DNA of 26,609 nucleotides from Cyclobacteriaceae bacterium (GCA_025363495.1 JANYDR010000590.1:1-26609); one strand, 5' to 3'; numbered from the stretch's first letter, positions 14,155 through 23,702 are shown. Notes: generated by a model from the letters alone, not told the origin. Numbers and translations are program-made.

Positions 14155-16572
14155 TCAAAAACCATTGGCTTTAAGAATAACTGTTTGCCAGCGTAGCAAG
14201 TGTTGCGAGGCGATATAAGTGCTGATCGTCTTTCGATACTTATTCTGCGAGTAAAAGAATTTAAGAAGATCAAGGGCGGGATTGCTCAACCGGTTATTAG
14301 CACTGAAAGATGCCTCTACTAAATTGACAAACAACTCATCACTACAATAAGCCAATCTCCTTAATGCGGCCATGGCGTTGCCACGGGTTCTGAATTCATA
14401 GGAGTGGCTTGTCAATGACACCAACTGTTCTGCATATTCCTTTTTGCTTGTTGTCTGGTACGCTATTTCCAGCCATCGTACCAACACATTCTTACCAAGA
14501 TTTCCTTCGATACCCTTTGTTATACTGAGGTACTTTTCTGCTTTTTCAAAATTGAGTGCCGCTAATTTTGTTAAAGCAATTTCTACGATCTCGTATGAGG
14601 AATCACTTAAAAGTTTTTCAAACTCAGGTAATAATCCTGAGGTAACCGGATTTACATTCCTCAGTACGGCCTTCCTCACAGCCGCATCCTTGTTTATCAA
14701 TGCATCTTTCAAAAGTGATAGACTCCTGGGATTGGGGTCATTTGATAATTGTGTTACCACCTCAGCTTTGACAGGAAATAATTTTTCGGTGGTATATGCT
14801 TTTATTAAAACATCCAATTTTTGATCGGACGTATATGACCTCAATGCGACCACAGCATCATAACGATCCAACATAGCCGGTGCTTTCAATGCCTGTGACT
14901 GCAAAGACGAGAGTGGCTTAACGAATGTAACTGTCTTTAGAATTTCATTTCCAGGATCGAACAAAACGAAGTCAATCTTCTTGCTATTCTCTGGCAAGCT
15001 GATGATCTCTGTCTGTTTTTGAATCCAATATTGTTTTTTATCGGAGGTTCCGTCAGAATAATAAACGGCAATCCAGATAGGCATCTTATACAATCCATCC
15101 TGATATCCGGTGACTGAAGTGAGCCCCTGTGTTTGCTGAATGACCATCTCACGTTGACTGCCCTTTTCATTAAAGCTTACAGAATAAGCTGGTTCTCCTC
15201 CGCGCAAGATCCATTGATCCCAAAACCATTGTAGTGACATCCCTGTTGTTTCTTCGAAGGCAATCTGAAGGTCGTGCGAATCAACATTTTGATAGGCATG
15301 CTTCTGCAGATAATGTTTGATTGCTTTATTATAAATCTCTCTTCCTCCCACAACATACTTTAGCATATTCAATACGAATGCGCCTTTGCCATAGATGCGT
15401 GCTCCACCGGCTTCACTGTGTGCAATACCAAATTTATTTTTAAGGGATTCCTCGATTGAGCCATTTTGTGATCCCCTGCGTGACCAACCAAAATAATCTT
15501 CTCCGAATACTTCTTTTTCAAAAAGCTGATTATAATAAGTAGCAAAACCCTCCTGTAGCCATTGATGTGCGTCGCTAAGTGCGGTTACATCATCCCCGAA
15601 CCATTGGTGCGCAAGCTCGTGAGCATTGACGGCAATGTAATTTCTGTCCAGTACACCGTGACTATCTACCATATAAAAATCTCCAAAGACGGTAGCTGTT
15701 GTATTTTCCATCGCGCCAAACATATAGTCTTGTACCGGTATCTGCGAATAGCTTTCCCATGGATAAGCAATGCCGATCTCTTTTTCAAAAAAATCAAGCA
15801 TTGCTTCACTATGTTGATAGGTTACCTCAACTCTATTTTTCCATTCGGGATAATAATATAAGTGCATGGGAACTCCTGAGGCCGAATGAGTCTCTTTAAT
15901 CCCGTATTGTCCAATGCCAAGCATGATGAGATAAACGGATTGCGGATGACTCATGAGATAATGCCAGGTGCTGGTGCCATCATTATTCTTTTTGAGATCA
16001 ACCATCTTGCCATTGGAAAGCACTTGATACCCGCTTGGGAAGTTTATAAAGAGCTCGGAGATCAATTTATCATTACGTTCGTCATACATGGGAATCCAGT
16101 GACGATTATCTAACATTTCACCTTGCGTCCATATTTGTTTTTTGCTTTGATTTTTCTCATCGTTCCATCCAATAAAATATAAACCCTTGCGTGGTGTTGC
16201 TTCATAAGTGATAGTAAGGCTGTCTAGTGTATTCCAGGTTAAAGCTTTCGCAGGAGAAACCGTGACGCCCAGGCTATCCAGCGTGAATGGGACGGGTTTT
16301 CCATTGAGGACAATTTGCTTTACGTTCATTTTTATACCGTCGAGGAAAAATGATTCAACGGAAGGCCGGAGAGGTGTGAAGTAGTGAGTGACTCTCCCTT
16401 TGACCAATCCATTGGCTGGTTCAAAAGATACTTCCAGCCTTAATTTTATGAAGTCAAGGGAATGTTCTCTTGGGAGTGTACTGTTATCCTGTAAGTAATT
16501 GTTAGTATTTAACTGAGCATTGGCTATTAAGCCAATCAGGCAGAGGAAAATCAGAATGGGAAAAATTCTCAT
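14155..16572 (-). CDS. Secreted M1 family metallo-aminopeptidase
   Basis: An 805-residue protein with a cleavable signal peptide (IFPILIFLCLIGLIANAQ). It has the N-terminal beta domain of M1 peptidases, the exopeptidase motif GAMEN at 286-290, the zinc site HELAH at 318-322 with the third ligand Glu341 in LQEGFATYY (HExxH-x18-E), and WFWDQWILRGGEPAY around the end of the catalytic domain. The last 240 residues form a helical, HEAT-like region. It removes N-terminal residues from peptides outside the cytoplasm, probably in the periplasm. It is divergent from the RND operon with 261 bp between them; no convincing promoter was recognised for it. Confidence 0.95.
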   Translation of the reverse strand: MRIFPILIFLCLIGLIANAQLNTNNYLQDNSTLPREHSLDFIKLRLEVSFEPANGLVKGRVTHYFTPLRPSVESFFLDGIKMNVKQIVLNGKPVPFTLDSLGVTVSPAKALTWNTLDSLTITYEATPRKGLYFIGWNDEKNQSKKQIWTQGEMLDNRHWIPMYDERNDKLISELFINFPSGYQVLSNGKMVDLKKNNDGTSTWHYLMSHPQSVYLIMLGIGQYGIKETHSASGVPMHLYYYPEWKNRVEVTYQHSEAMLDFFEKEIGIAYPWESYSQIPVQDYMFGAMENTTATVFGDFYMVDSHGVLDRNYIAVNAHELAHQWFGDDVTALSDAHQWLQEGFATYYNQLFEKEVFGEDYFGWSRRGSQNGSIEESLKNKFGIAHSEAGGARIYGKGAFVLNMLKYVVGGREIYNKAIKHYLQKHAYQNVDSHDLQIAFEETTGMSLQWFWDQWILRGGEPAYSVSFNEKGSQREMVIQQTQGLTSVTGYQDGLYKMPIWIAVYYSDGTSDKKQYWIQKQTEIISLPENSKKIDFVLFDPGNEILKTVTFVKPLSSLQSQALKAPAMLDRYDAVVALRSYTSDQKLDVLIKAYTTEKLFPVKAEVVTQLSNDPNPRSLSLLKDALINKDAAVRKAVLRNVNPVTSGLLPEFEKLLSDSSYEIVEIALTKLAALNFEKAEKYLSITKGIEGNLGKNVLVRWLEIAYQTTSKKEYAEQLVSLTSHSYEFRTRGNAMAALRRLAYCSDELFVNLVEASFSANNRLSNPALDLLKFFYSQNKYRKTISTYIASQHLLRWQTVILKANGF

Positions 16573-16833
16573 AGTATAGCAATGTTAACAAAGCTTTAAG
16601 ATAAGAATTAAGATCGTAGATAAGGGAGCTGCAGAAAACCACTTCCTTATTACCTCAAACAAACCATTGCAGAATGAAGAAAATCTCATCGGTAAAATCG
16701 AGCAGAAACTTGTACTGTGCTGGCACTAAAACAATTACACCAATGGCATTCCAGTTTCATAAGTATTGTGCTTTCTTTAGCATGCGGTGTGTTATTATTT
16801 ACTTAAACGTAGCTTACTGAAAACTTCTGATTT
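16573..16833. other. Divergent intergenic region, no clear signal
   Basis: This 261-bp gap separates the M1 peptidase (minus) and the RND pump (plus). It must contain the start sites of both genes, but I see no perfect TAnnTTTG box, no palindrome for a local regulator and no heptamer array. An open 48-codon frame (16674-16820) is judged spurious. Confidence 0.5.
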
Positions 16834-19800
16834 ATGATGTGGATTGTGAGGCTGGCGCTGAACCGGCCCTATACGTTTGTGGTGATGTCGTTGCTGATAT
16901 TACTATTAGGAGTATTTTCAATTTATCGCACACCTGTAGATATTTTTCCCAACATCGATATTCCCATTGTCAGCGTGATCTACACGTACAATGGACTTTC
17001 AGCTGATGAGATGGAAAAGCGGGTAGTGACTGTCGCAGAAAGAACTTTTAGTAGTTACATCAATGACATCGAGCACATGGAGTCTCAATCCATGAAGGGA
17101 CTTGCTATCATCAGAATATATTTTCATCCCCAGGCGAAAGTGGAGGCGGCTGTCGCCCAGTTGGCCGCAATCAGTTCCACCATCACGAGAATCTTACCTC
17201 CGGGAATGACTCCGCCCAATATTATCCGCTATAATGCAACCAGCGTTCCGATTATTCAACTTAGTCTCAGCAGTGATTCACTTTCGGAACAAAGTATTTA
17301 TGACCTGGCTCAAAACTTTCTTCGTGTCGGGTTAGTAAGTACACAAGGCGCTACGGTTCCATCACCATTTGGAGGGAAGCAAAGCCAGGTGATGGTCGAC
17401 CTTGATCCTGATGCGTTGTTTGCCAAAGGCCTTACACCGTCAGATGTGAGCAATGCAATCAACGCACAGAATTTGATGCAACCAGCCGGGTCAATAAAAA
17501 TGGGTGATAAAGAATTTGATGTGAAGTTGAATAGCGGTGAGGAGGTGCTCGAAAACCTGAATAACATTCCAATTAAGGAGAAAAATGGCATAACAATATT
17601 CATTCGGGATGTTGCTACTGTGCATAATGGATTTTCTATTCAGACTAATATCGTAAGGACAGATGGCCGGCGCAGCGCATTCATGACTGTTCTGAAAAAT
17701 GGAAGTGCTTCTACACTTGACATCATTGAGCGCGTTAAAGAGTTACTACCTAAAGTGCAGGCTACTCTCCCCACATCACTTAAAATAAAACCATTGTTTG
17801 ACCAATCGATTTTTGTCAAGGCATCTATCGAGGGGGTTGTCAAAGAAGGTGCTATTGCTGCCTGCCTCACGGCATTGATGATACTGGTATTTCTTGGAAG
17901 TTGGAGAAGCACCATCATCGTTGCCATATCCATTCCGCTATCTATCATTGTTTCTATTATCGTGCTGAGTTTGTTTGGACAAACCATCAACATCATGTCC
18001 CTGGGAGGAATGGCGCTCGCTGTTGGTATTCTTGTAGATGATGCGACGGTGGAGATAGAGAACGTTCATCGCAATATGGGTATGGGCAAATCCATGATCC
18101 CGGCAATACTTGATGGTGCCCAGCAAATTGCAACACCCGCCTTTGTATCCACACTCGCTATTTGCATAGTGTTTGTTCCGATATTTTTTCTTACAGGAGT
18201 AACCAGGTTTTTGTTTGTTCCACTGGCTCTGGCAGTGATTGTTGCTATGCTCGCTTCCTATTTCCTATCGCGAACACTTGTGCCTACGATGATCCGGTAC
18301 TTATTGAACAATGAAATACATATTTACCAGGCGCAAGCCAGGGGCGAACATGTTTCTCCGGATTTCTTCTGGAGAATTCACAATGGCTTTAATGTTTACT
18401 TTGAAAGGTTCCGACAGGAGTATAGAAATATTCTGGAAATGATCCTAAATCATAAAGGTCTTGTCACCATCATTTTTATCGTAACAGTTGGGGCTTCATT
18501 CTTAATAATACCATTTGTTGGAAGAGACTTCTTTCCTTCTGTTGATGCAGGTCAGTTTCGTATGCACGTTCGTGCTCCATCGGGCACTCGCATTGAGCAA
18601 ACAGAAGTTGTTTTTGAAGGTGTTGAAAATATCATCAGGGAGACAATACCTCCGGATGAACTGGGATTGATTCTTGACAATATTGGTTTTCAGGGAACTA
18701 ACATTGTTTATTCTGATAACTCGACGGTCGGAACCTTCGAAGGAGAAATCTCGGTAGCGTTGAAAGAGGGTCATCAGCCGACGGAATTTTACAAGCAGGA
18801 AATACGCCGCAAAATAAACCAACGCATGCCTGAAGTTCTGATCTTCTACCAGGCGGCAGACATGGTCTCTCAAATTCTGAATTTTGGCTTACCTGCTCCC
18901 ATCAATGTTCAGGTAGTCGGTCGTAACAAAGATGAGAATCTGAAGATTGCTCTTGATATTAAAAACAAAATGGCGGCAATACCCGGTGCCGTGGATGTGC
19001 ACTTGCACCAGATCCTTGATATTCCGCAGGTAAAAATTAATGTTGATCGTGTTCGGGCCCAGCATGAAGGATTGAACCAGAGAGATGTTGCCAATAATGT
19101 GCTGATCTCTCTTACTTCAAGTGGCCAGACGGCCCCTAATTTCTGGTTGAATCCAAGGAATGGAGTGAGTTATTCAATCGCTGTTCAAACCCCACCTTAT
19201 AAGTTGTCGTCTATGGCAGAACTTGAATCGACTCCTTTACAATCGCCATCTGATCAGCCACTGTTATTAAGTAACTTCATCACCACTAATCGTGATGTGA
19301 CTCCGGGCATGGTAACCCATTATAACGTCGCTCCGGTTCTTGAAATATATGCCAACGTGGAGAATAGTGATTTGGGCAGCGTAGCAGATGAGGTCGAAAA
19401 AATTGTAAAGAGCTATGACAAGAAATTGCCACGAGGTACCAGTCTGCAGATGAGAGGTCAGATTCAAAGTATGAATGATTCTTTTTTTGGATTAGGTCTT
19501 GGATTGGTCTTCGCGATTATCCTGGTTTATTTTCTCATGGTTGTCAACTTTCAATCGTGGATTGATCCATTGATCATTATTTCGGCTCTCCCGGGTGCCT
19601 TATCAGGGGTATTATTGATCCTATTTGTAACCAATACCACCTTCAATGTCCCATCATTAATGGGAGCTATGATGTGTATCGGTGTAGCGACTTCGAACAG
19701 TATTCTGCTGATTACATTTGCCAACGACGAACGTATGGCGGGGAAGAGTGCTTTTGATGCGGCATTAAGCGCAGGATATACACGGTTACGTCCGGTATTG

Positions 19801-19998
19801 ATGACAGCACTGGCAATGATCATCGGGATGCTGCCGATGGCACTTGGACTTGGTGAAGGTGGAGAACAAAATGCGCCTCTTGGACGTGCCGTCATAGGAG
19901 GTTTGGTGTTTGCCACCTTTACTACGTTGCTGTTCGTACCAATTGTTTACAGCGTTTTTAGAAAGAACTCTGTGCCGGTTACTGAGGATGTTGCTTAA
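16834..19998 (+). CDS. RND efflux pump, inner-membrane permease subunit
   Basis: A 1054-residue AcrB-like (HAE1-type) proton-driven exporter with two similar halves. The N-terminal span RPYTFVVMSLLILLLGVFSIYRTPVDIFPNI is typical, as are the first large periplasmic loop and the TM4 relay ALAVGILVDDATVEIENVHR with Asp402 and Asp403. In the second half, where AcrB has the relay lysine (AKNAIL, Lys940), this protein has VATSNSILLITFAND, with Ser954 at the lysine position. The C-terminal PVLMTALAMIIGMLPMALGLGEGGEQNAPLGRAV is conserved. It heads an operon with its adaptor and outer-membrane channel, together exporting drugs, lipids or metabolites from the cell. The pump gene comes first, whereas most such operons begin with the adaptor. 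Confidence 0.96.
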   Translation: MMWIVRLALNRPYTFVVMSLLILLLGVFSIYRTPVDIFPNIDIPIVSVIYTYNGLSADEMEKRVVTVAERTFSSYINDIEHMESQSMKGLAIIRIYFHPQAKVEAAVAQLAAISSTITRILPPGMTPPNIIRYNATSVPIIQLSLSSDSLSEQSIYDLAQNFLRVGLVSTQGATVPSPFGGKQSQVMVDLDPDALFAKGLTPSDVSNAINAQNLMQPAGSIKMGDKEFDVKLNSGEEVLENLNNIPIKEKNGITIFIRDVATVHNGFSIQTNIVRTDGRRSAFMTVLKNGSASTLDIIERVKELLPKVQATLPTSLKIKPLFDQSIFVKASIEGVVKEGAIAACLTALMILVFLGSWRSTIIVAISIPLSIIVSIIVLSLFGQTINIMSLGGMALAVGILVDDATVEIENVHRNMGMGKSMIPAILDGAQQIATPAFVSTLAICIVFVPIFFLTGVTRFLFVPLALAVIVAMLASYFLSRTLVPTMIRYLLNNEIHIYQAQARGEHVSPDFFWRIHNGFNVYFERFRQEYRNILEMILNHKGLVTIIFIVTVGASFLIIPFVGRDFFPSVDAGQFRMHVRAPSGTRIEQTEVVFEGVENIIRETIPPDELGLILDNIGFQGTNIVYSDNSTVGTFEGEISVALKEGHQPTEFYKQEIRRKINQRMPEVLIFYQAADMVSQILNFGLPAPINVQVVGRNKDENLKIALDIKNKMAAIPGAVDVHLHQILDIPQVKINVDRVRAQHEGLNQRDVANNVLISLTSSGQTAPNFWLNPRNGVSYSIAVQTPPYKLSSMAELESTPLQSPSDQPLLLSNFITTNRDVTPGMVTHYNVAPVLEIYANVENSDLGSVADEVEKIVKSYDKKLPRGTSLQMRGQIQSMNDSFFGLGLGLVFAIILVYFLMVVNFQSWIDPLIIISALPGALSGVLLILFVTNTTFNVPSLMGAMMCIGVATSNSILLITFANDERMAGKSAFDAALSAGYTRLRPVLMTALAMIIGMLPMALGLGEGGEQNAPLGRAVIGGLVFATFTTLLFVPIVYSVFRKNSVPVTEDVA

Positions 19999-20007
19999 TA
20001 AGACCAT

Positions 20008-21120
20008 ATGACAGAACAAACAAAAAAAATCTCTGTACCGTTTTATGTCTTTGTTGGGATTTTGCTTGCAATCGTCGCTGCGATTTTATTTTACAATGCG
20101 ATCAGTAAGAGAAATCATATGGAAGAAGAAGCAAAAAAAGGCTCTGCTCCTCACGACCCCATTGTTAGAGTAGTGAAGCCTTTTCTTGCTCCTGATACTG
20201 CCATATTGTTTTTACCCGGAACGATTAAGGGATTCAGGGAGACGAATCTTTATGCACGCGTGAACGGTTATGTTAAGAACTGGTATGTTGATATTGGTGA
20301 TCTTGTAAAAGAAGGTCAGCTGCTGGCCGAATTGGAGACTCCGGAACTTGATCAGCAGTTAACACAAAGCAGGGCGTCAATGGATCTTGCCAAATCAAGT
20401 CTTGATAGAGTTAATAGTGTGACGATTGAAGGGGCAGTCTCTGCTCAGCAAAAAGCGGATCGGGATGGAACTTACAGAACAACAGCCGCCCAGGTAAGTC
20501 AGTTGGAAGCGCAAAAGTCTTTTAAGCGGGTAGTCGCGCCGTTCTCCGGGACGATCACTTCTAGAAATATTGATATTGGTACTTTGGTGAATGCCGGAAG
20601 CAGTGTAAGTCAGCAGTTGTTCACCATTGCGCAAACCAGCCGACTCAGGATTTTTGTGTATGTGCCTCAGTCATTTGTCAGGAATATTTCTATTGGAACT
20701 GAAGCGGAGATTTTTGTTCAGGAAATTTCCGCGAAGTCAATAACCGGAAGGGTGACGCGCACTGCAGGGGCATTAAATCCCGACACTCGCACGATGCTGG
20801 TACAAGTTGAATTTGAGAATCCTGGTCAACTGTATCTACCCGGTATGTACGCCAAGGTTGAATTTGTTGTAAAACGATCCGTGCGCACACTGATGATACC
20901 GGCAAATACACTGATCATTCGCAATGAAGGACCACAGGTCGTTACCGTTACAACTGACAATATCATAGCATTAAAAAAAGTGATCATCGGAAAAGACAAT
21001 GGAGCAACCCTTGAGATCTCTTCCGGATTAAAAGGAGATGAGCAGTTGGTTACCAATGCAAGTCTTGATCTTTCCGAGGGATTAAAAGTTGCGATCGCCC
21101 AGACCCCTGTTAAAAAATGA
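20008..21120 (+). CDS. RND efflux periplasmic adaptor (membrane fusion protein)
   Basis: A 370-residue adaptor that bridges the RND pump and the outer-membrane channel. An N-terminal membrane anchor (VPFYVFVGILLAIVAAILFY) is followed by the lipoyl/barrel halves: FRETNLYARVNGYVKNWYVDIGDLVKEGQLLAELETPELDQQ, a short coiled-coil region about residues 115-160, then VVAPFSGTITSRNIDIGTLVNAG, the beta-barrel (LRIFVYVPQSFVRNI), and a membrane-proximal domain ending in GLKGDEQLVTNA. The helical hairpin is short compared with AcrA. It begins 9 bp after the pump stop and its own stop overlaps the next start codon (ATGA). Confidence 0.95.
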   Translation: MTEQTKKISVPFYVFVGILLAIVAAILFYNAISKRNHMEEEAKKGSAPHDPIVRVVKPFLAPDTAILFLPGTIKGFRETNLYARVNGYVKNWYVDIGDLVKEGQLLAELETPELDQQLTQSRASMDLAKSSLDRVNSVTIEGAVSAQQKADRDGTYRTTAAQVSQLEAQKSFKRVVAPFSGTITSRNIDIGTLVNAGSSVSQQLFTIAQTSRLRIFVYVPQSFVRNISIGTEAEIFVQEISAKSITGRVTRTAGALNPDTRTMLVQVEFENPGQLYLPGMYAKVEFVVKRSVRTLMIPANTLIIRNEGPQVVTVTTDNIIALKKVIIGKDNGATLEISSGLKGDEQLVTNASLDLSEGLKVAIAQTPVKK

Positions 21121-22646
21121 TTTTTGAAATGTCAATTGCAGTACAATTTTATAAGAATATAAAAACTCATTCAGTAAGAGTACTCAAGCTTTTAGCTTTT
21201 AGTTTTTGGCTTTCGGCAGTTATATTCTCCTGTAAAGTAGGGCCATCCTATCAACGACCCTCCGTCCTGGACGATTCCCGAAGTTGGAAAAATCAAACGC
21301 TTGAAGACACATCCTTTGTTAAAACGGAAAATCCATTTGCTCTTGAGCAATCAGTAGGAAAAGATAGCATAAGAATTGATTATCAATGGTGGAAAGTTTT
21401 TGAAGATGACACATTGAATCAATTGATCGATAAAGCATTCTCCAGTAATCCCACCCTGAAGACAGCAGGGTATCGGATCATGGAATCAAGACAGTTGGTA
21501 ACTACTGCAAGAGCCAATTATTACCCGGTAATATCGGTTGATCCTAACATCAATCGCAATCAACTATCTGCAAACCGTCCGAGCCAGGTCAGTACCGGAA
21601 GTCTTCCCGCATTAACACTTACAACAATTTCGGTTCCACTGGATATGAGCTATGAGCTTGACGTATGGGGAAAATTCAGAAGAGGAGTTGAGTCAGCAAA
21701 GGCTAATATGGCTGTGAGCGAGGCCGATTACCAGGTGATCCGATTGGGACTCACGGCAGACATAGCAACAAATTATTTCATGTTGCGTCTTATCGATAGC
21801 CAGATACAACTTTTTACAAATGCTTTAAAATTGCGTAATGAAAATTTGAAGTTGACGCAGGATCAATATAAAGCTGGTATTATCACTCAACTTGATGTGA
21901 ATCAGGCGGCAAGTGAAGCCGGCATTGTGGAATCTCAGCTCATTGATTCAAAACGAACCCGGGCGTTGAGTGAGAACGCAATTGCTATTTTATGCGGTAT
22001 TCCTGTTATGAATTTAGCAATTGCTCCAAGGACAGGATTACCAACTGTACCACTAATTCCGCTTGAAGTTCCATCAGATTTGTTGCAACGCAGGCCTGAT
22101 CTTGTCGAAGCAGAGCAACAAGTCATTTCCGCAAATGCCCAGGTAGGGATAGCCCAGGCGGCATTTTTTCCATCCGTCAAATTATCAGCGGCTTCTGCAG
22201 GATTTCTCAGCTCAAAAACTGAAAATCTATTTGACCGGCAAAGTCAGACATGGATTGGTGGTGTCGGAATATCAATTCCAATATTCACTGGTGGAAGAAA
22301 TACTTCGCAAAAGGAAGCCGCTGCCGCGAGATTAAAAGAAGCTGAATCGGCATACCGTCAGGTTGTTCTTAATGCATTTCGCGAAGTCCAGGATGCAATG
22401 GTCAACATTCAATATCGTTCGCAGCAGTCGGGAGTTCAGCAAAAATTACTGGAGACCGCCCGCACCACTTCGACTATGTCAAAAGAATTATATAAAAGCG
22501 GACTGACAACTTATATCAATGTGATCGTGGCTGATCGTGCAGTGCTGGATGCTGAAAATACCTATATCTTGATTACAGGTCAAAGGTTGTTCAACTCTAT
22601 CTCTTTGATTAAATCACTGGGTGGTGGCTGGACGGGAATTAAATAG
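21117..22646 (+). CDS. Outer-membrane efflux lipoprotein (NodT/OprM-like)
   Basis: A 509-residue TolC-family channel. The N-terminus carries a hydrophobic stretch and a lipobox-like SAVIFSC, so it is probably lipidated at that cysteine. Then follow KVGPSYQRPSV, the WWKVFEDDTLNQLIDKAFSSNPTL helix start, and two structural repeats of OEP domains (YELDVWGKFRRGVESAKAN and LLQRRPDLVEAEQQVISANAQVGIAQAAFFPSVKLS), both hallmarks of NodT/OprM. The start ATG overlaps the adaptor stop by 4 bp (translational coupling); ATG at 21129 is an alternative. It provides the outer-membrane exit duct for this RND system. Confidence 0.95.
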   Translation: MIFEMSIAVQFYKNIKTHSVRVLKLLAFSFWLSAVIFSCKVGPSYQRPSVLDDSRSWKNQTLEDTSFVKTENPFALEQSVGKDSIRIDYQWWKVFEDDTLNQLIDKAFSSNPTLKTAGYRIMESRQLVTTARANYYPVISVDPNINRNQLSANRPSQVSTGSLPALTLTTISVPLDMSYELDVWGKFRRGVESAKANMAVSEADYQVIRLGLTADIATNYFMLRLIDSQIQLFTNALKLRNENLKLTQDQYKAGIITQLDVNQAASEAGIVESQLIDSKRTRALSENAIAILCGIPVMNLAIAPRTGLPTVPLIPLEVPSDLLQRRPDLVEAEQQVISANAQVGIAQAAFFPSVKLSAASAGFLSSKTENLFDRQSQTWIGGVGISIPIFTGGRNTSQKEAAAARLKEAESAYRQVVLNAFREVQDAMVNIQYRSQQSGVQQKLLETARTTSTMSKELYKSGLTTYINVIVADRAVLDAENTYILITGQRLFNSISLIKSLGGGWTGIK

Positions 22647-22663
22647 ATTGAAACCCAATTTCA

Positions 22664-22747
22664 CTTCGGCATTCAAGATTCGGCGTTTGGTGTTCGACTT
22701 TTTTTTCTCAATGTCGAACGCTCAATTTTAAATGTCGAATGTCGAAG
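22664..22747. repeat. Palindromic 7-bp word array (GTCGAAN type) between convergent genes
   Basis: Left arm (22664-22698) in exact register: CTTCGGC, ATTCAAG, ATTCGGC, GTTTGGT, GTTCGAC. A T8 run follows. Right arm (22706-22747): TCTCAAT, GTCGAAC, GCTCAAT, TTTAAAT, GTCGAAT, GTCGAAG. The right arm is the inverse complement pattern of the left, so the region can fold into a long hairpin. It lies 17 bp after the outer-membrane factor stop and 29 bp before the end of the convergent beta-barrel gene, so it may act as a two-way terminator. Confidence 0.8.
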
Positions 22748-22776
22748 TTATTCTGAGTTTAAATCCATTTTACCAA

Positions 22777-23532
22777 CTAATCAAGCGTAAGACCAACCGT
22801 AAGAATAACCCCATTTCTTTTAGGATACTCCACCGTATCATTTGAATAGGGCATCATCAAACAACTTACTCCGGCACTCATCATTAAAGCAGACGACAAT
22901 TTGATCCTGCTATAAAAGGCACTTGCTCCGTACGTCACGTATTCTGCGGCATCAAAGACTTTATTGTTATGCCAGCCCGTTACTGAAAGGTCAAGATGTT
23001 TTTTGGAATATGTTAAGCGCAGGCGATTAACCCAATCTCTTTCGCCTGGTTCGAGAGCAACATTACCGATCAAGGCACTGTGATCGATCGTAAAATTTTT
23101 AGATATCTTATAACTCGAGTTTAGAATAAACGTAACATCTGAGCCGCGGTCGGCGATCGTATTGGATTGCTCCAGGATAAAACCAACATTAGGCGTAATG
23201 GTTAGTCTCTTTCCAATGTGGAAAGCTTTATTGATTACCGCTAAGGTAAAGTTGATTTGGGTTGAGCGATCTTTCAGATCCATTGCTTTGAAGACCTGAA
23301 ATCCCCAGGTCTTGCGATCATACGTAAAATTAAAGTCAAGAGTCGGGTTTTCTGAAACGATTCTACCGCCATAATTAAATTGTCCCATTGAATGTAAGCG
23401 GGTTGTAAACCTCCAATTGGATGCTGAATTCGTTTTTACTTTCTGGATTGAGTCGACAGGATCAGGACTTCCAAAGCAATGATGGATGCCAGGCAGCATA
23501 GTTAACATCAATATGACGACTCTTGCTTTCAT
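22777..23532 (-). CDS. Secreted probable outer-membrane beta-barrel protein, unknown function
   Basis: A 251-residue protein with a plausible signal peptide (KARVVILMLTMLPGIHHCFG). The rest alternates hydrophobic and polar residues in short runs with many aromatic and Asn/Thr residues, for example MGQFNYGGRIVSENPTLDFNF and LTITPNVGFILEQSNTI, and ends in a strand-like NGVILTVGLTLD. That is the pattern of a small outer-membrane beta-barrel. No named family is recognised. It is divergent from the MocR gene, and the shared 39-bp element lies 123 bp upstream of its start, so it may be part of the same regulon. Confidence 0.72.
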   Translation of the reverse strand: MKARVVILMLTMLPGIHHCFGSPDPVDSIQKVKTNSASNWRFTTRLHSMGQFNYGGRIVSENPTLDFNFTYDRKTWGFQVFKAMDLKDRSTQINFTLAVINKAFHIGKRLTITPNVGFILEQSNTIADRGSDVTFILNSSYKISKNFTIDHSALIGNVALEPGERDWVNRLRLTYSKKHLDLSVTGWHNNKVFDAAEYVTYGASAFYSRIKLSSALMMSAGVSCLMMPYSNDTVEYPKRNGVILTVGLTLD

Positions 23533-23654
23533 TTTTTACCAATACAGGATTTCGTTGACACAAAGCTTCCTCCTCCGGTGTTTTTATTCAACCCGTTTCT
23601 TGTGAACTCCTTATTAAAAAATATTTATGCAAATTTTTCTATTAATACGTTAAC

Positions 23655-23693
23655 AAAACAGTTTCAGTTTCATTAATTTTGACCAGATCAGTT
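23655..23693. promoter_or_regulatory. Candidate MocR operator, copy 2
   Basis: The second copy of the 39-bp sequence found at 9335-9373 (35/39 identical), in the same orientation. Tandem CAGTTT at 23659-23670 and CAGTTG at 23689-23694 keep the same spacing as copy 1. On the plus strand TAATTTTG (23674-23681), a perfect TAnnTTTG match, lies inside it, so a bound regulator could cover its own promoter. Confidence 0.6.
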
Positions 23694-23702
23694 GGGAAAC
23701 TA

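Noticed and set aside
16674..16820. 48-codon plus-strand frame starting ATG in the M1 peptidase/RND gap
   Set aside because: The translation (MKKISSVKSSRNLYCAGTK and onward) has no domain-like or membrane-like pattern, is rich in unusual residues for this genome, and has no promoter signal. It fits chance.
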